In this document: piece after piece, positions 21,571 through 31,582 of the stretch | How the letters are laid out: every line of letters starts with the position of its first letter | How positions within the stretch are numbered: the first letter of the stretch is position 1 | Origin: Leguminivora glycinivorella | Lineage: Eukaryota; Arthropoda; Insecta; Lepidoptera; Tortricidae | Reading direction: 5' to 3' | Length of the DNA stretch: 64,000 nt | Assembly (NCBI RefSeq): GCF_023078275.1 | Contig: NC_062982.1 | Span: 2,409,001-2,473,000, forward strand | Notes under the pieces: generated by a model | The model's database searches: none | What the model saw: the letters and a program-made list of their open reading frames with translations, nothing else | What the model was told of the DNA's origin: nothing | Translations under genes and position numbers: made by a program

Positions 21571-21821
21571 TATAAATATAAATATTGGGGGACACCTTAC
21601 ACAGATCAACTTAGCCCCAAACTAAGCATAGCTTGTACTATGGGTGCTAAGCGACGATATACATACTTAAATAGATAAATACATACTTATATACATAGAA
21701 AACATCCATGACTCAGGAACAAAATATCTGTGCTCATCACACAAATAAATGCCCTTACCGGGATTCGAACCCAGGACCGCGGCGCAGCAGGCAGGGTCAC
21801 TACCGACTGAGCCAGACCGGT
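21571..21821 (-). repeat. tRNA-derived SINE (S1, tail A)
   Basis: Near full-length, closely similar to 384-629. The A-box area and B-box GGTTCGAATCC are intact on the minus strand. Confidence 0.8.
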
Positions 21822-22159
21822 TGTCAATATACTCGTATAAGGTTAAATAATGTGAGTTTTTCCAAAGTTGCGTAAGAGAATCGTAGTTGTAAAAATAGCT
21901 ATATTCTTGTATAATGTACTTTTAAATAAACTTATTTAACTAACTAACTTAACTACTTGCCGACTTATTTCTATGCAAAACAAAGAAAAAAATAATTTTA
22001 TTAAAGTATACAATTACTCAAACGTCAGTAAAATCAGGTTTTAATTAAGAACAGCTTTATAAAATTGTGCCGGAAAAATTACTCCTAAGTGGTTTGAAAA
22101 TGTAATGAGCTCGGATAATTAAACGTTTTGCTGTCAAATGTTTACTGTAATCTGCAAAG
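21822..22159. other. Unassigned stretch
   Basis: No gene or repeat boundary recognised. Confidence 0.3.
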
Positions 22160-22290
22160 TATACAATACAATACAATACAATACTCTTTATTGCACACCT
22201 TGATAAAATACAACAATACAAAACAAGGAAGAAACACGAACAAAGGTAAACAACAGGCGGTCTAAGTATTTAAAAATAATGAATTTATTA
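22160..22290 (-). repeat. LINE 3' end relic with (TTGTA)n tail
   Basis: (AATAC)n at 22164-22182 followed by TCTTTATTGCACACCTTG is, in reverse, the end of a LINE (TTGCAATAAAG type) with a short tandem tail. A plus-strand counterpart is at 26690-26766. Confidence 0.45.
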
Positions 22291-22317
22291 ATGAAGTTAA
22301 TCCATACTTTATGTAAC

Positions 22318-22492
22318 ACTAGCTTTCCCGCGGCTTTGCTCGCGTTAGAAAGAGACAAAAAGCAGCCTATGTCACTCGCCATCACTTCAAATATCTCCAC
22401 TTAAAAAATCACGTCAATTCGTAGCTTCGTTTTGCCGTGAAAGACGGACAAACGAACAGACACACACACTTTCCCATTTATAATATTAGTAT
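22318..22492 (-). mobile_element. Helitron-like element H1
   Basis: Reverse copy from ACTAGCTTTCCCGCGGCTT to CATTTATAATATTAGTATGG. It is followed after about 10 bp by a plus-strand H1, a head-to-head pair. Confidence 0.65.
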
Positions 22493-22502
22493 GGAAGTAT
22501 GG

Positions 22503-22720
22503 ATTATACATGTGGAAGAGTGTGTGTCTGTTTGTTTGTCCGTCTTTCACGGCAAAACGGAGCGACGAATTGACAAGATTTTTTCAAGTGGAGATAGTTG
22601 AAGGGATCGAGAGAGAAATAGACTACTTTGATCTCTTTCTAACCTCCCACCTCCCAGGAAGTTTGTATGGAGCACTCAGAAATTTTAGAATTTAACGCAA
22701 GCGACGCCGCGGGCCTAAGC
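22503..22720 (+). mobile_element. Helitron-like element H1, second of a pair
   Basis: From TACATGTGGAAGAGTGTGTG to GCGGGCCTAAGCTAGT. It lacks the usual TCCATACTAATATTATAAAT start. Confidence 0.6.
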
Positions 22721-22811
22721 TAGTTTAGTTATAAGAAGCGACTTGTAAACTGATAGAAAGCTTGAATCCAATGTGATTTAGATAAACTTCATGAATTGTT
22801 TTTAAAATGTC

Positions 22812-22890
22812 TAACGGCCCAGCCACGACACTTAAAACAGTCGGCAAACGCGAATGAATAGTCCCATCGCTGTGTCTCGCTTCAATAACA
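22812..22890 (+). mobile_element. Relic of the 7309-type MITE
   Basis: ACGGCCCAGCCACGACAC and CCCATCGCTGTGTCTCGCTTC match the left end and centre of 7309-7457. The right arm is missing. Confidence 0.5.
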
Positions 22891-22923
22891 GCATAAAAAT
22901 ATGTTCAACCATAAGTGCTATTG

Positions 22924-23118
22924 TGCTAAGCCGCGGTCCCGGGTTCGAATCCCGGTAAGAGCATTTATTTGTGTGATGAACACAGTTCCTGAGTCAGGTA
23001 TTTATCTATATAAGTATGTATATCGTCGCCTAGCACCCATACTACAAGCTTTGCTTAGTTTGGGGCCAGGTTGATCTGTGTAAGGTGTCCCCCAATATTT
23101 ATTATTTATTTTATTTTT
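22924..23118 (+). repeat. tRNA-derived SINE (S1, tail A), 5'-truncated
   Basis: Starts inside the head before the B-box GGTTCGAATCC and ends with tail A and (ATTT)n. Confidence 0.75.
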
Positions 23119-23454
23119 AGTAAAAATGGTACGGGTCAAAAAGGCGCTATTTCCATATGGCATCAACAGCATCAACCATAAACTCTATCTTATCGTCCAC
23201 CGACAACGTGGTAGCTTTTAGTTGAAAAAGTCACATAATATCTACTTGGCAATGGCTACAATGACAATCCACAAAACTAATTTGTTAAAACTAACATACA
23301 CCGTTAAGAAAGTTTTGTCCTAAATGCAGCCACTTTGCGACAAAATTAGTAATGTTTGCTAACAAAGGTCTGACAAACATTATCCTTTTTGCGAGACTCG
23401 GGCTTGTATTTAAATAAAGTTTGGCACAAAATGCAGCAGTTTACGTTTTGAATT
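23119..23454. other. Unassigned stretch
   Basis: No gene or repeat boundary recognised. Confidence 0.3.
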
Positions 23455-23699
23455 AAATATTATAGGATATTCTTACACAGATTGACTGAGTTCCACGGTA
23501 AGCTCAAGAAGGATTGTGTTGCAGGTACTCAGACAACGATATACAAAATATACAAATACTTATATGAATACATAAGAAAACATCCATGACTCAGGAACAA
23601 ATATATGTGCTCATCACACAAATAAATGCCCTTACCGGGATTCGAACCCAGGACCGTGGCGTAGCAGGCAGGGTCACTACGCGCTGGGCCAGACCGGTC
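23455..23699 (-). repeat. tRNA-derived SINE (S1, tail B)
   Basis: Same head and middle as other S1 copies. The 3' part instead reads, on the plus strand, GGATATTCTTACACAGATTG ACTGAG...GGTAAGCTCAAGAAGG. Copies with this tail are also at 40286-40512 and 53103-53392. Confidence 0.75.
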
Positions 23700-24390
23700 T
23701 TCAAAAACAATAAAGACGACAAGAAAGAAGAGTTAAAGAATAAAGACGGCAAAACCACTAAAAATTGAGCCAATATCCCAGGTTGGTATAAAGAACAAGT
23801 GACAAAGCCTTCAGGGTGTCTTTCCACTAGAGACGTGCTACAGATGTGTTTGATAATCACCAATAATACCAGTATATATTGGTCCATATATCCATATACA
23901 CATGAAATAAAAAGGACCATCCATACTATGCATATTAGTGACTCTTGGGGTCATTATGAACAACTTTTATTATGAGATCAATGCCCAAATCGGGGAAAAT
24001 ATGGCTGCCCCATACATACCTACATTCCGACTTCATTTTATATCACCTTGTAGATGTAGAGTAGTACTGGTAAGAACGGGTCCAGTTGATTGGCAGACAA
24101 AAACATCCACGTAGCAAATCTCTGGTGGTCTTTCCACTGGTGGAGACTAGATTGTGGCAAAAAAAAAAAAAAGAAATGCTCATCTCTGAACCTGCCTGGA
24201 GGATACGGAAAAATTACAATTGTCTTTAGTTTCATAAGCTGTGTTTTATTCAACTCAAAAATGGCCGAAAATTCGTGAGAAACCTAAATCATAAATTCAA
24301 GTTGATATTGCAATAAAATAATATTGATGTTTCTTCAAAAACCTCAATAAGATAATGGAAATCATACTATACATACTTACAGACACCACA
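23700..24390. other. Unassigned stretch
   Basis: Small open frames (up to about 109 codons on the minus strand at 23591-23920) overlap the SINE and simple sequence and show no domain. Confidence 0.3.
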
Positions 24391-24638
24391 CACTGAGAGA
24401 AATTTGCATTGTGAATTTAACAAGTTCGACTTGTTGCGGTTTATCCGTTTGAATCAGCCAAACGTATGTTTAAAACAATATGTGTCAGGTTGTTTTTATA
24501 AAATCGACTTGTTGATTCAAATATATTGCCGATTCAAATGACAAGTAGCTTGTTGTTTGAACCAAAGAGCACGTAGGCGCTATTTTAACCAAAAAACTTG
24601 TTGAACGAACATGAAAACTGTTTGTTTTTCTCTCAGTG
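24391..24638. mobile_element. 248 bp MITE with CACTGAGAGAAA ends
   Basis: CACTGAGAGAAAT at the left and TTTTTCTCTCAGTG at the right are inverted. Inside, several motifs of the ACAAGT/ACTTGTTG type recur in both orientations. Target duplication unclear. Confidence 0.6.
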
Positions 24639-24946
24639 CACAGATACTTAGGTATCCGTGTAAAGAGAATTCCCCTAAAAAGCTCATGGCGTAACTATAT
24701 AGGGCACTCGCAGCACGTATGGTAGCATTCTGAGAGTAACTTTGCATTACCTTACTTTAATGAAGTAGGGTTGCATATGCATAGTGAAGGCTAATGTAGG
24801 TAAGCTGTGGATCTAAGTAGAACATTGTATCTTTAGGAATATATGTTTAAAATCATTTTGACTAAGGATAATATTTGCTAGGTGAAATGATCTAAAACAA
24901 AAAGTCTCTGAGGTGGTGAATTAATCCATTAAGTTTTTATTTATGT

Positions 24947-25177
24947 CCCGTGTGGTGACGGATTAAGAATTTCACCACCCCCTTTCCCCGTGAAGTCGAC
25001 TGTGGGATATGGGTTAAATTGTGACGTGGGCGAGGGGCAGGCAACCTGTCACTGCAATGTCACAATTTCTTTTTCTTTCAACCCCTTGTTTGCTAAGAGT
25101 GGCACTGAAACCTGAATAGTTTCATGTGCTCTGCCTACCCCTTTGTGGGATCCAGGCGTGATTGTATGTATGTATGT
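24947..25177 (+). repeat. S2 retroposon, plus strand, with TATG tail
   Basis: From GTCCCGTGTGGTGACGG to GCGTGATTGTATGTATGTATG. This is the clearest plus-strand copy, showing the unit ends in (TATG)n. Confidence 0.7.
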
Positions 25178-25282
25178 TATGTCTAAAACCATTATGTCTA
25201 TACAAAATGGTTATAAGCAACTCATTCGAAATAAGACTTTTGAACATATCTTTAACTCTTTTACTTAATAGTGTTCGAAATG

Positions 25283-25500
25283 GTGAAACATACATACATA
25301 CATACATACAATCACGCCTGTTTCCCAGAGGGGTAGGCAGAGATCACGGATTTCCATTTACTACGATCCTGACAAACCACTTTCGCTTCACACACTTTCA
25401 TAACGTTTCTCATACACGCTCGTCGGTTTCGACTACTTCTGACCTGGCCTTTTTGCAATATTTCCCCGATTTGATCAAGAAAAGTTCGCCTAGGTCTTCC
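25283..25500 (-). pseudogene. RTE-like LINE C-terminus sharing the S2 tail
   Basis: The minus strand has an uninterrupted frame containing SGRPRRTFLDQIGEILQKGQ and NRRACMRNVMKVCEAKVVCQ, then DRSKWKSVISAYPSGKQA and a stop. TGATTGTATGTATGTATG follows. This is the C-terminal end of a LINE polyprotein (RGRPxxxFLDQ...DRxxWRSVxSAYP pattern). Its last 45 bases are almost the same as the end of S2 elements, pointing to the LINE that mobilises S2. Confidence 0.7.
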
Positions 25501-25945
25501 ACTTCCAACGAAATGAAATGAATGAAATGGTGAAAAATAAAGAAAAAAGTTTATTATAAGTTTAAACTACTTATTTAAGTAAGTAGCAGAGTGATTTTAA
25601 CTTGATACCAACACATAGGTAACCTTCGATATTATTATATTCTAAGTATGGGATGCCACATATCATTAAGAAAACAGAATAGGCGGCGCAACATCAGGTG
25701 CTAATAAATATTGGATTAGACGGGTAATTCCTATAAGGAAGGCCGGTAGGGCAATCTCTCTTCCCCTACAAGTATATTGGGCATATTAATCATGGCTGCC
25801 TTCAGTACTGAATGCTTTTTCCTTGTGTGAACATCGTACACAAAATATCTAGTTGTTATTAGGGTGCGTAAGCAAGTTGCAAAACAATCATTGCCGCCGA
25901 CGGACACCCGAAACGCCAGAAGGGTTGGAGGTGCGTTGCTGAACG
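25501..25945. other. Unassigned, ending in an R10 fragment
   Basis: 25866-25945 (GCCGACGGACACCCGAAACG and CCAGAAGGGTTGG) is an R10 fragment joined directly to R5 sequence. The rest shows nothing. Confidence 0.4.
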
Positions 25946-27450
25946 TGCCGATACTGATACCCGAGCAAGCGGAAGATTCGAATATTGAACCTCGAGCGTA
26001 GCGCGTGGTCCAAAAAGTGGAATCTTGAGCGTTGCGAGGGTTTCAAGGCACATTAACCTTCGTACGGCACGTTAAACATTGCCACCGAGTTTGAAAACCA
26101 AATTTTTCACCACCCCAACACGAACAAAACATCAAACTAAATCAAATCCATCGATTCCTTCAATATTTATGATTCAAAATCATCATTTATAGGTAAAATT
26201 CTCCTCCAGGACCACCAAGTTGAATTCCTAAAATGTTGAAATCCCGAAATGTTGACTTTCCCAGAATGTTGATTTTTTTCAGTTTCGCAAAATGTTGAAT
26301 TCTTATAACGTTGAAATATTAAAAAGTTGAATTCTCAAAATGTATACTTTCAACATTTCGGGATTTCAAAATTTTAGGAAGTCAAGTTTATATTCCTGGA
26401 ATCTTTTTTTAACATGGGTACTTTTTTTGGTCCTAATAGGAGAAAAAATTTGTCCCAAGATTTCCAGACATTTTTGGGATTGTCCATCCCATTACCGATA
26501 TAGCTATGAAAAAATGGTAAACGGAATGGAAAACAAATCATGGGACAGTTCCTTTCTCCTATCAGGCTATCAGGATTAAAAGAGTCCGCGATTCTTTGAA
26601 GAAATCACATAAAAATTACCAAATAAACCAAATACCGTTTAACACTAAAGACCTACTTAATCTTTCTGGTATATTAGCCCATTGGTTGACTGGTAGAGAA
26701 TGTCTCAAAGCATTAAGTTCGCCATTTATACTTCTGTATTGTGCAATAAAGTTTAAATAAATAAATAAAAAAGTTTAAATATGGGTGCATTGAGATAATT
26801 TCGACATACAGAAATGCTCGGGTAATTTCGAAAGGGGAATCTTGATATGATGGAAATAATGGTGATTTTTATGTGACTTTCGAAATTAGACGACGTTCGA
26901 AATTATCCCAATGCACCCTACTTCAACAGCCGACAAGGTCAATACCCTGATTGCTATTTAAGCGGAAAAAATTGAAACTCATTTTTTTCGAACTACGAAA
27001 TTTTTTCACTTGTATCACACTTAGGGTCATTAGTAACCCTATCAGCTGTTAAAGTATCACTCGGGACCTTTGCTACACCCTGTAGGTACCTACCGCAAAT
27101 TCAATCTTATGGAAATTCAACATTTTAGGGTTCACCATACCGCAAAATCAACTTTCTGTAAATTCAACATTTTAGGATTCAACAAGCTGCAAATTCAACT
27201 TTATGTGATTTGGACATAAAAAGAACTCAACAGAATGCAAATTCAACATTTTAACATTCAACATCCTGCAAATTCAACTTTTTGCAAATCCAACATTTTT
27301 GGAATTCAACTTGGTGGTCCTGGAGGAAAATTCTATCAGATAGCTTAAGACATCAAGTTAAAATTTGTATGAAATTACTTTGCGAAAAAGCGAAACGTTC
27401 ATCTCAGAAAATTCATACTATACCCGTTAGTGTGGTGAAAATATAATTTT
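25946..27450 (+). repeat. Diverged R5 repeat split by a DNA transposon
   Basis: R5-related sequence runs to 26202 (GAGCAAGCGGAAGATTCG...AATCATCATTTATAGG) and resumes at 27327 (AGACATCAAGTTAAAATTTG). The matching unbroken order is at 55980-56020. The interruption is the element at 26203-27326. Confidence 0.7.
26203..27326. mobile_element. 1,124 bp non-autonomous DNA transposon, 26 bp TIRs, 8 bp TSD
   Basis: Perfect 26 bp terminal inverted repeats, CCTCCAGGACCACCAAGTTG AATTCC at 26203-26228 and its inverse at 27301-27326. They are flanked by exact 8 bp duplications AAAATTCT (26195-26202 and 27327-27334). The duplication length fits hAT or P-like transposases. Next to both ends lie arrays of a degenerate motif, AAATGTTGAAnT on the left and AnTTCAACATTTT on the right, about 6-8 per side. 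No transposase is encoded. The centre (26400-26600) carries sequence shared with the MITE at 15670-16110. Confidence 0.9.
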
Positions 27451-28037
27451 CTTGTATGCCATTTAAACATTCTACGAAACAAAGTTATGCTTATTATACT
27501 TATACCAATTCATCGTTATAACAATTTACATTATGCGCATTAGCATTATACGGAATCTGTTATGCGAAATAATGATATGCGTATTAAACGTTATGCGTAA
27601 TAAACGGTATGCCAATTCATATTAGGAGTATTCAGTTATGCGAATTAATATAGACCCGCGTTGCTGACCTTTAAAATGGTTTAACCCTTCGAGTCCCAGC
27701 GACATCATATGATGTCAGTGTTACAGAAGTTAAGATTCTAAGTTTTTTTTATTCGTATAATATTGGCTTTCTGCTACCAGGGCACTTTGCCAATGTCAAG
27801 TAAACTATAGAGATATATAAAGCAGTATAAGTAGTTTAAGCTTGTAAAAATGTATCAGTTACAATTGAACCCCAGTCGAGATTTGCCCCGCTGTACCTTA
27901 TGAAACCCAAACTATAAGTATTTTGCAGTGTTGAATTAGGAACCTTGCTTATTTCAAAAAGATTTAAAACAATTCTGACATTCACTTTTGGTATTTTATA
28001 CATTTTACTTTCAAATGATTGAGACTCGAAGGGTTAA
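27451..28037. other. Unassigned; degenerate TTATGCGnATTA repeats
   Basis: Between 27485 and 27655 a motif like TTATGCGnATTA occurs about seven times with irregular spacing. The remaining part shows nothing. Confidence 0.45.
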
Positions 28038-28247
28038 AGCAGCGTCCACACTCATGAGACGCATGTCTTGCGGCGCAGAACGGACGTCTCCGCCACGCCG
28101 TCTGAATGTAGCGCCTGGAGGCGCGTCTTACATCCTTCCTATACAAAATGTACTGAGGAGACGTTTTTTGAATTACATTCAGACGGCGTGGCGGAGACGT
28201 CCGTTCCGCGCTGCAAGACTTGCGTCTCATGAGTCTGGACGCTGCCT
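28038..28247. mobile_element. Fold-back MITE (GGCAGCGTCCACACTCATGA ends)
   Basis: The arms start AAGCAGCGTCCACACTCATG and end CATGAGTCTGGACGCTGCCT. They run inwards at least through ACATTCAGACGGCGTGG, making about 73 bp arms around a 60 bp centre. No coding content. An M6 array follows after about 60 bp. Confidence 0.7.
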
Positions 28248-28305
28248 AAAAGGTTGTATCGGTCCAGAAATACCGCACGCTAGCGACTGATCATCAGGTC
28301 AGTTC

Positions 28306-28775
28306 GGTGGCTAGCCGAATGGCACAATCGCTCACGAAACGCTCACGAAACGAAGCGCTAGTAGATATCTATCTCTATCGCGCTTGCGTATTGGCGCGAC
28401 AGAGCCAGCGGCGTATCGCTTTCGTTTGGCGTCGGAGAAATGCCATTCGGCTACGGGGCCTGGGTGGCTAGCCGAATGGCACAATCGCTCACGAAACGCT
28501 CACGAAACGAAGCGCTAGTAGATATCTATCTCTATCGCGCTTGCGTATTGGCGCGACAGAGCCAGCGGCGTATCGCTTTCGTTTGGCGTCGGAGAAATGC
28601 CATTCGGCTACGGGGCCTGGGTGGCTAGCCGAATGGCACAATCGCTCACGAAACGCTCACGAAACGAAGCGCTAGTAGATATCTATCTCTATCGCGCTTG
28701 CGTATTGGCGCGACAGAGCCAGCGGCGTATCGCTTTCGTTTGGCGTCGGAGAAATGCCATTCGCTACGGGGCCAG
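28306..28775. repeat. Tandem triplet of MITE M6, 157 bp period
   Basis: Three head-to-tail copies of the whole M6 unit, each from GGCTAGCCGAATGGCACAAT to GCCATTCGGCTACGGGGCC. The copies look identical apart from the last end, where one G of CGGCTACGG is lost. Single-copy M6 elements lie at 1214 and 20818. The period is not that of a CRISPR or satellite known to me. Confidence 0.85.
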
Positions 28776-29104
28776 GTCAGTTCAGGGCACGTAACCAAAT
28801 GCACAAGCGCTTATTATAATATCGTTATTGCAGCTATCTCTATCGCTTTTCCGTATTGACGCGACAGAGCCAGACTGAGTTTTGATCGGTGTCTAGCTTC
28901 AACAATTGCCTTTTGCCTATTCCGCCAGTTCACTTTGCTTGAAGCCAGTATTTAATTTCTATAATATGCTACTTGACCATTTTTTTTAAATCCGTCTTAT
29001 ATGATTAAGTACTGTCCAATGAACCGAAATAAAATATTACCATATTTTATTATGACCTAAAAACAGCAAAAAAATATTTTTAAAATATACTTTTACGTAA
29101 TCAG
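28776..29104. other. M6-like remnant and unassigned DNA
   Basis: 28785-28875 (CAGGGCACGTAACCAAATGC, then TTGACGCGACAGAGCCAGAC) is a diverged relative of M6. A fragment with the same start is at 33225-33265. The rest shows nothing. Confidence 0.4.
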
Positions 29105-29306
29105 CATACATCGGGGTTTTGGGAGCGGGAATGATTTACACTAGCCCAAAAATGGTGTAAACGATAAAAGATAAACATTACTTTAACATTTCTAGGTACA
29201 TTTGGAGCCAGTTACATAGTTAAATATATATTTCAGTAATTCAAATGACTATAAACAGAGTTACAAATACACGAATTCATTCCCGCTCCCAAAACCCCGA
29301 TGTATG
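29105..29306. mobile_element. 202 bp MITE, 30 bp perfect TIRs, 8 bp TSD
   Basis: CATACATCGGGGTTTTGGGA GCGGGAATGA at 29105-29134 is exactly inverted at 29277-29306. GTAATCAG flanks both sides (29097-29104 and 29307-29314). Length and duplication fit a hAT-type MITE. No ORF. Confidence 0.9.
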
Positions 29307-29339
29307 GTAATCAGGCGAAAACAACACAGTCATCCACAC

Positions 29340-29396
29340 AGGCTACTTTTTGTCTCTTTCTAACGCGAGCGAAGCCGCGGGCAAAATCTAGCTAGT
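29340..29396 (+). mobile_element. Helitron-like element H1, 3' end only
   Basis: AGGCTACTTTTTGTCTCTTTC to GCGGGCAAAATCTAGCTAGT; just the terminal 57 bp. Confidence 0.55.
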
Positions 29397-30179
29397 ACTC
29401 GTATATTTACCAAATCCTTTAACCGTTTGAACGCCAAAGATAGTATACGCGTTACGGCAACCCAATATCAAACTTCTTACCTTCGAACAAGGTTCAGTTC
29501 ACGATGACATACCGAAATAGGAGTCGCATTGAAAGGGTTGTCGAATTGTCAATTACATTGGATCCGTGTTTGATATCAAATACTCAATTAAACCGCTTTA
29601 TATTGTAAGGCATATGTGATCAAGAAACGTACGTCTCATATGACTTTATTCTATGAATCAATAGGTATACATATGTTTAAATAGATTCTGAATTGATAGA
29701 TATTCCCTTCCGCCCTTTGCATGATTTTAATTAATTTTAACTTCTGTATCCGTGTGGTTCTTCAAGTTTAGGTATTTTATTAATATGTGAGTGTGTTCAG
29801 TAAAACGTCCTACTTTGTCGGTTACCGTTAAAGCGTGACAAGTCTGTAATTGTCAGTCATTAAAGTAACAAATCAAGTTTACAAAAAAATACAATCCAAA
29901 TCTCAGAGATGTATAAGGTCTCTAAGTGTCCAAAAACTAAAATTAACATAATCAAGCGTTTTATTAAAAAAGGGAGATTTTGAATAAGAATTTCTTAAAT
30001 TCAGTATTTTTCTCAATACCCACATCTTTGTTCAAATATCACTTGTAAAACGTCTCCTTACCTTAAATCTACCTTGACTGAAGATAGCATATTTATTTGA
30101 TAGCTCTCCCAAAGTTCATTTGATAATTCGAATTGAATTTTTTTTCGATATTAACAAAAAGTTATATACCGGGTGGTTC
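29397..30179. other. Unassigned stretch
   Basis: No gene or repeat boundary recognised. 29880-29950 contains, in reverse, the TATACATCTCT/GAGACC words seen in the LINE-end relic at 13880-14253. Confidence 0.3.
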
Positions 30180-30305
30180 TTGATAATCAAAGAGGATCTA
30201 GTATTATAGAAGGTGTATATACATACAAATATAAAGGTGTACCTTTTTCTGTATGGTTTTGGGGTACGTTTTTTTCTTAGACTTTATCTGTCTATACGGA
30301 GTTAC
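30180..30305 (-). repeat. R7, internally deleted
   Basis: AATCAAAGAGGATCTAGTAT at one end and CTGTCTATACGGAGTTACAT at the other, with about 170 bp of the unit missing. Confidence 0.55.
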
Positions 30306-30672
30306 ATATTTTTTTGCTGATGCCTAACCTAACCTAACGTCGTGTCAATATTAACGGAAAACAAAAAAAAAACACGGTGTATATTATTCAAATATGTACT
30401 ATCTATATAACTTATTAGCTAACTATATTTCTATAATTAAATATAAGAATTATACCAACTATCGAAAGGGTCTTTGTCAAACAACAAACATCTTGTACCT
30501 AATTGGTAGAAATTGATATGTAATTGGGTTGAGACTGTATTTGAGAAGCAGCGGGCTGATTGCCTCTCAACTTTGGTAACACGATTTAGATTAGTTGGTA
30601 TATATTATGATATGAAACATGTGTAATGTGTATGACTGTATGTACCTATTGTACCTATACCTAAACAAGTTC
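30306..30672. other. Unassigned stretch
   Basis: CCTAACCTAACCTAACG near 30328 is three units of the insect telomere-like pentamer, too few to matter. Nothing else is recognised. Confidence 0.3.
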
Positions 30673-30856
30673 ATCCATACTAATATTATAAATGGGAAAG
30701 TGTGTGTGTCTGTTTGTTTGTCCATATTTCACGGCAAAACGGAGCGACAAAATGCCGTGGTTTTTTAAGTGGAGATAGTTGAAGGGATGGAGAGTGACAT
30801 AGGCTACTTTTTGTCACTTTCTAACGCGAGCGAAGCCGCGGGCAAAAGCTAGTAAT
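30673..30856 (+). mobile_element. Helitron-like element H1, complete reference copy
   Basis: Begins TCCATACTAATATTATAAAT after an A and ends GCGGGCAAAAGCTAG before a T. A^TC...CTAG^T is the hallmark of Helitron insertion without target duplication. The same junctions are seen at 51893-52128, 54693-54871 and 56552-56780. No coding region. Family assignment is inference from termini; the 3' hairpin is weak. Confidence 0.7.
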
Positions 30857-30875
30857 AAATAAATGAGAATTATAA

Positions 30876-31422
30876 ATATTTAAAAATATTTTAAGCGGGT
30901 TACTCACGTATTAAGTCGATATAGCGTTCGACATGTTTCGGCTCAATTTCGAGAGCCTTTCTCAAGAGTAGCGACACCCCGCCTTTACATGTCGAGAGCG
31001 CGACGCATACTGCGGGCGCTTGCTCGGTGCGCGCGGCTGCTGAGGACAGGCGCAGGGGGGGTCGGCGGCGCGGGCGACGTCACCGTGGCGAGATCGGAGC
31101 TACCCACTATGTTACTTTTACTTTTGTCTTTTGTTAACAAGTGACGTAATAAGTGTTGTGTGCAATCCTGCTTTTGACAAAAGTAACATAGTGGGTAGCT
31201 CCGATCTCGCCACGGTGACGTCGCCCGCGCCGCCGACCCCCCCTGCGCCTGTCCTCAGCAGCCGCGCGCACCGAGCAAGCGCCCGCAGTATGCGTCGCGC
31301 TCTCGACATGTAAAGGCGGGGTGTCGCTACTCTTGAGAAAGGCTCTCGAAATTGAGCCGAAACATGTCGAACGCTATATCGACTTAATACGTGAGTAACC
31401 CGCTTAAAATATTTTTAAATAT
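30876..31422. repeat. Perfect inverted repeat, 244 bp arms
   Basis: Arms 30876-31119 and 31179-31422 appear exactly complementary by eye, with a 59 bp spacer. The outer arm part (TTAAGCGGGTTACTCACGTA...CATGTTTCGGCTC) belongs to a dispersed repeat also at 9301-9470. The inner 120 bp is strongly GC-rich (ACGCATACTGCGGGCGCTTG, then a run of seven G, then GGCGGCGCGGGCG). Open frames of about 60 codons across the arms are only mirror images of each other. It could be a recent inverted duplication or an assembly fold-back artefact. Confidence 0.85.
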
Positions 31423-31582
31423 GTATGAGTCTCACGGGAGTTTTATAGAGAATTATAAACATTATAATTTGGCTAATATAAATGACAACTAGGGAAGAAA
31501 TCAAATTATGTTATTGAATATTTTTTGATATGTCCTTTGTTTTCAAGTAGTCACATTACTATATAATATAAAGGTAAATTTT

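Noticed and set aside
27988..28290. 100-codon frames on both strands
   Set aside because: They arise from the long inverted arms of a MITE, giving mirror-image peptides.
28306..28775. Possible CRISPR-like or satellite array
   Set aside because: The unit is 157 bp with no spacer/repeat alternation, and single copies of the same MITE occur elsewhere. CRISPR is not expected in an insect.
30328..30345. Telomere-like CCTAA repeats
   Set aside because: Only three units, too few to indicate telomeric sequence.
31118..31313. Paired 60-63 codon frames in the GC-rich arms
   Set aside because: The two frames are reflections of the same inverted repeat and have no recognised motif.
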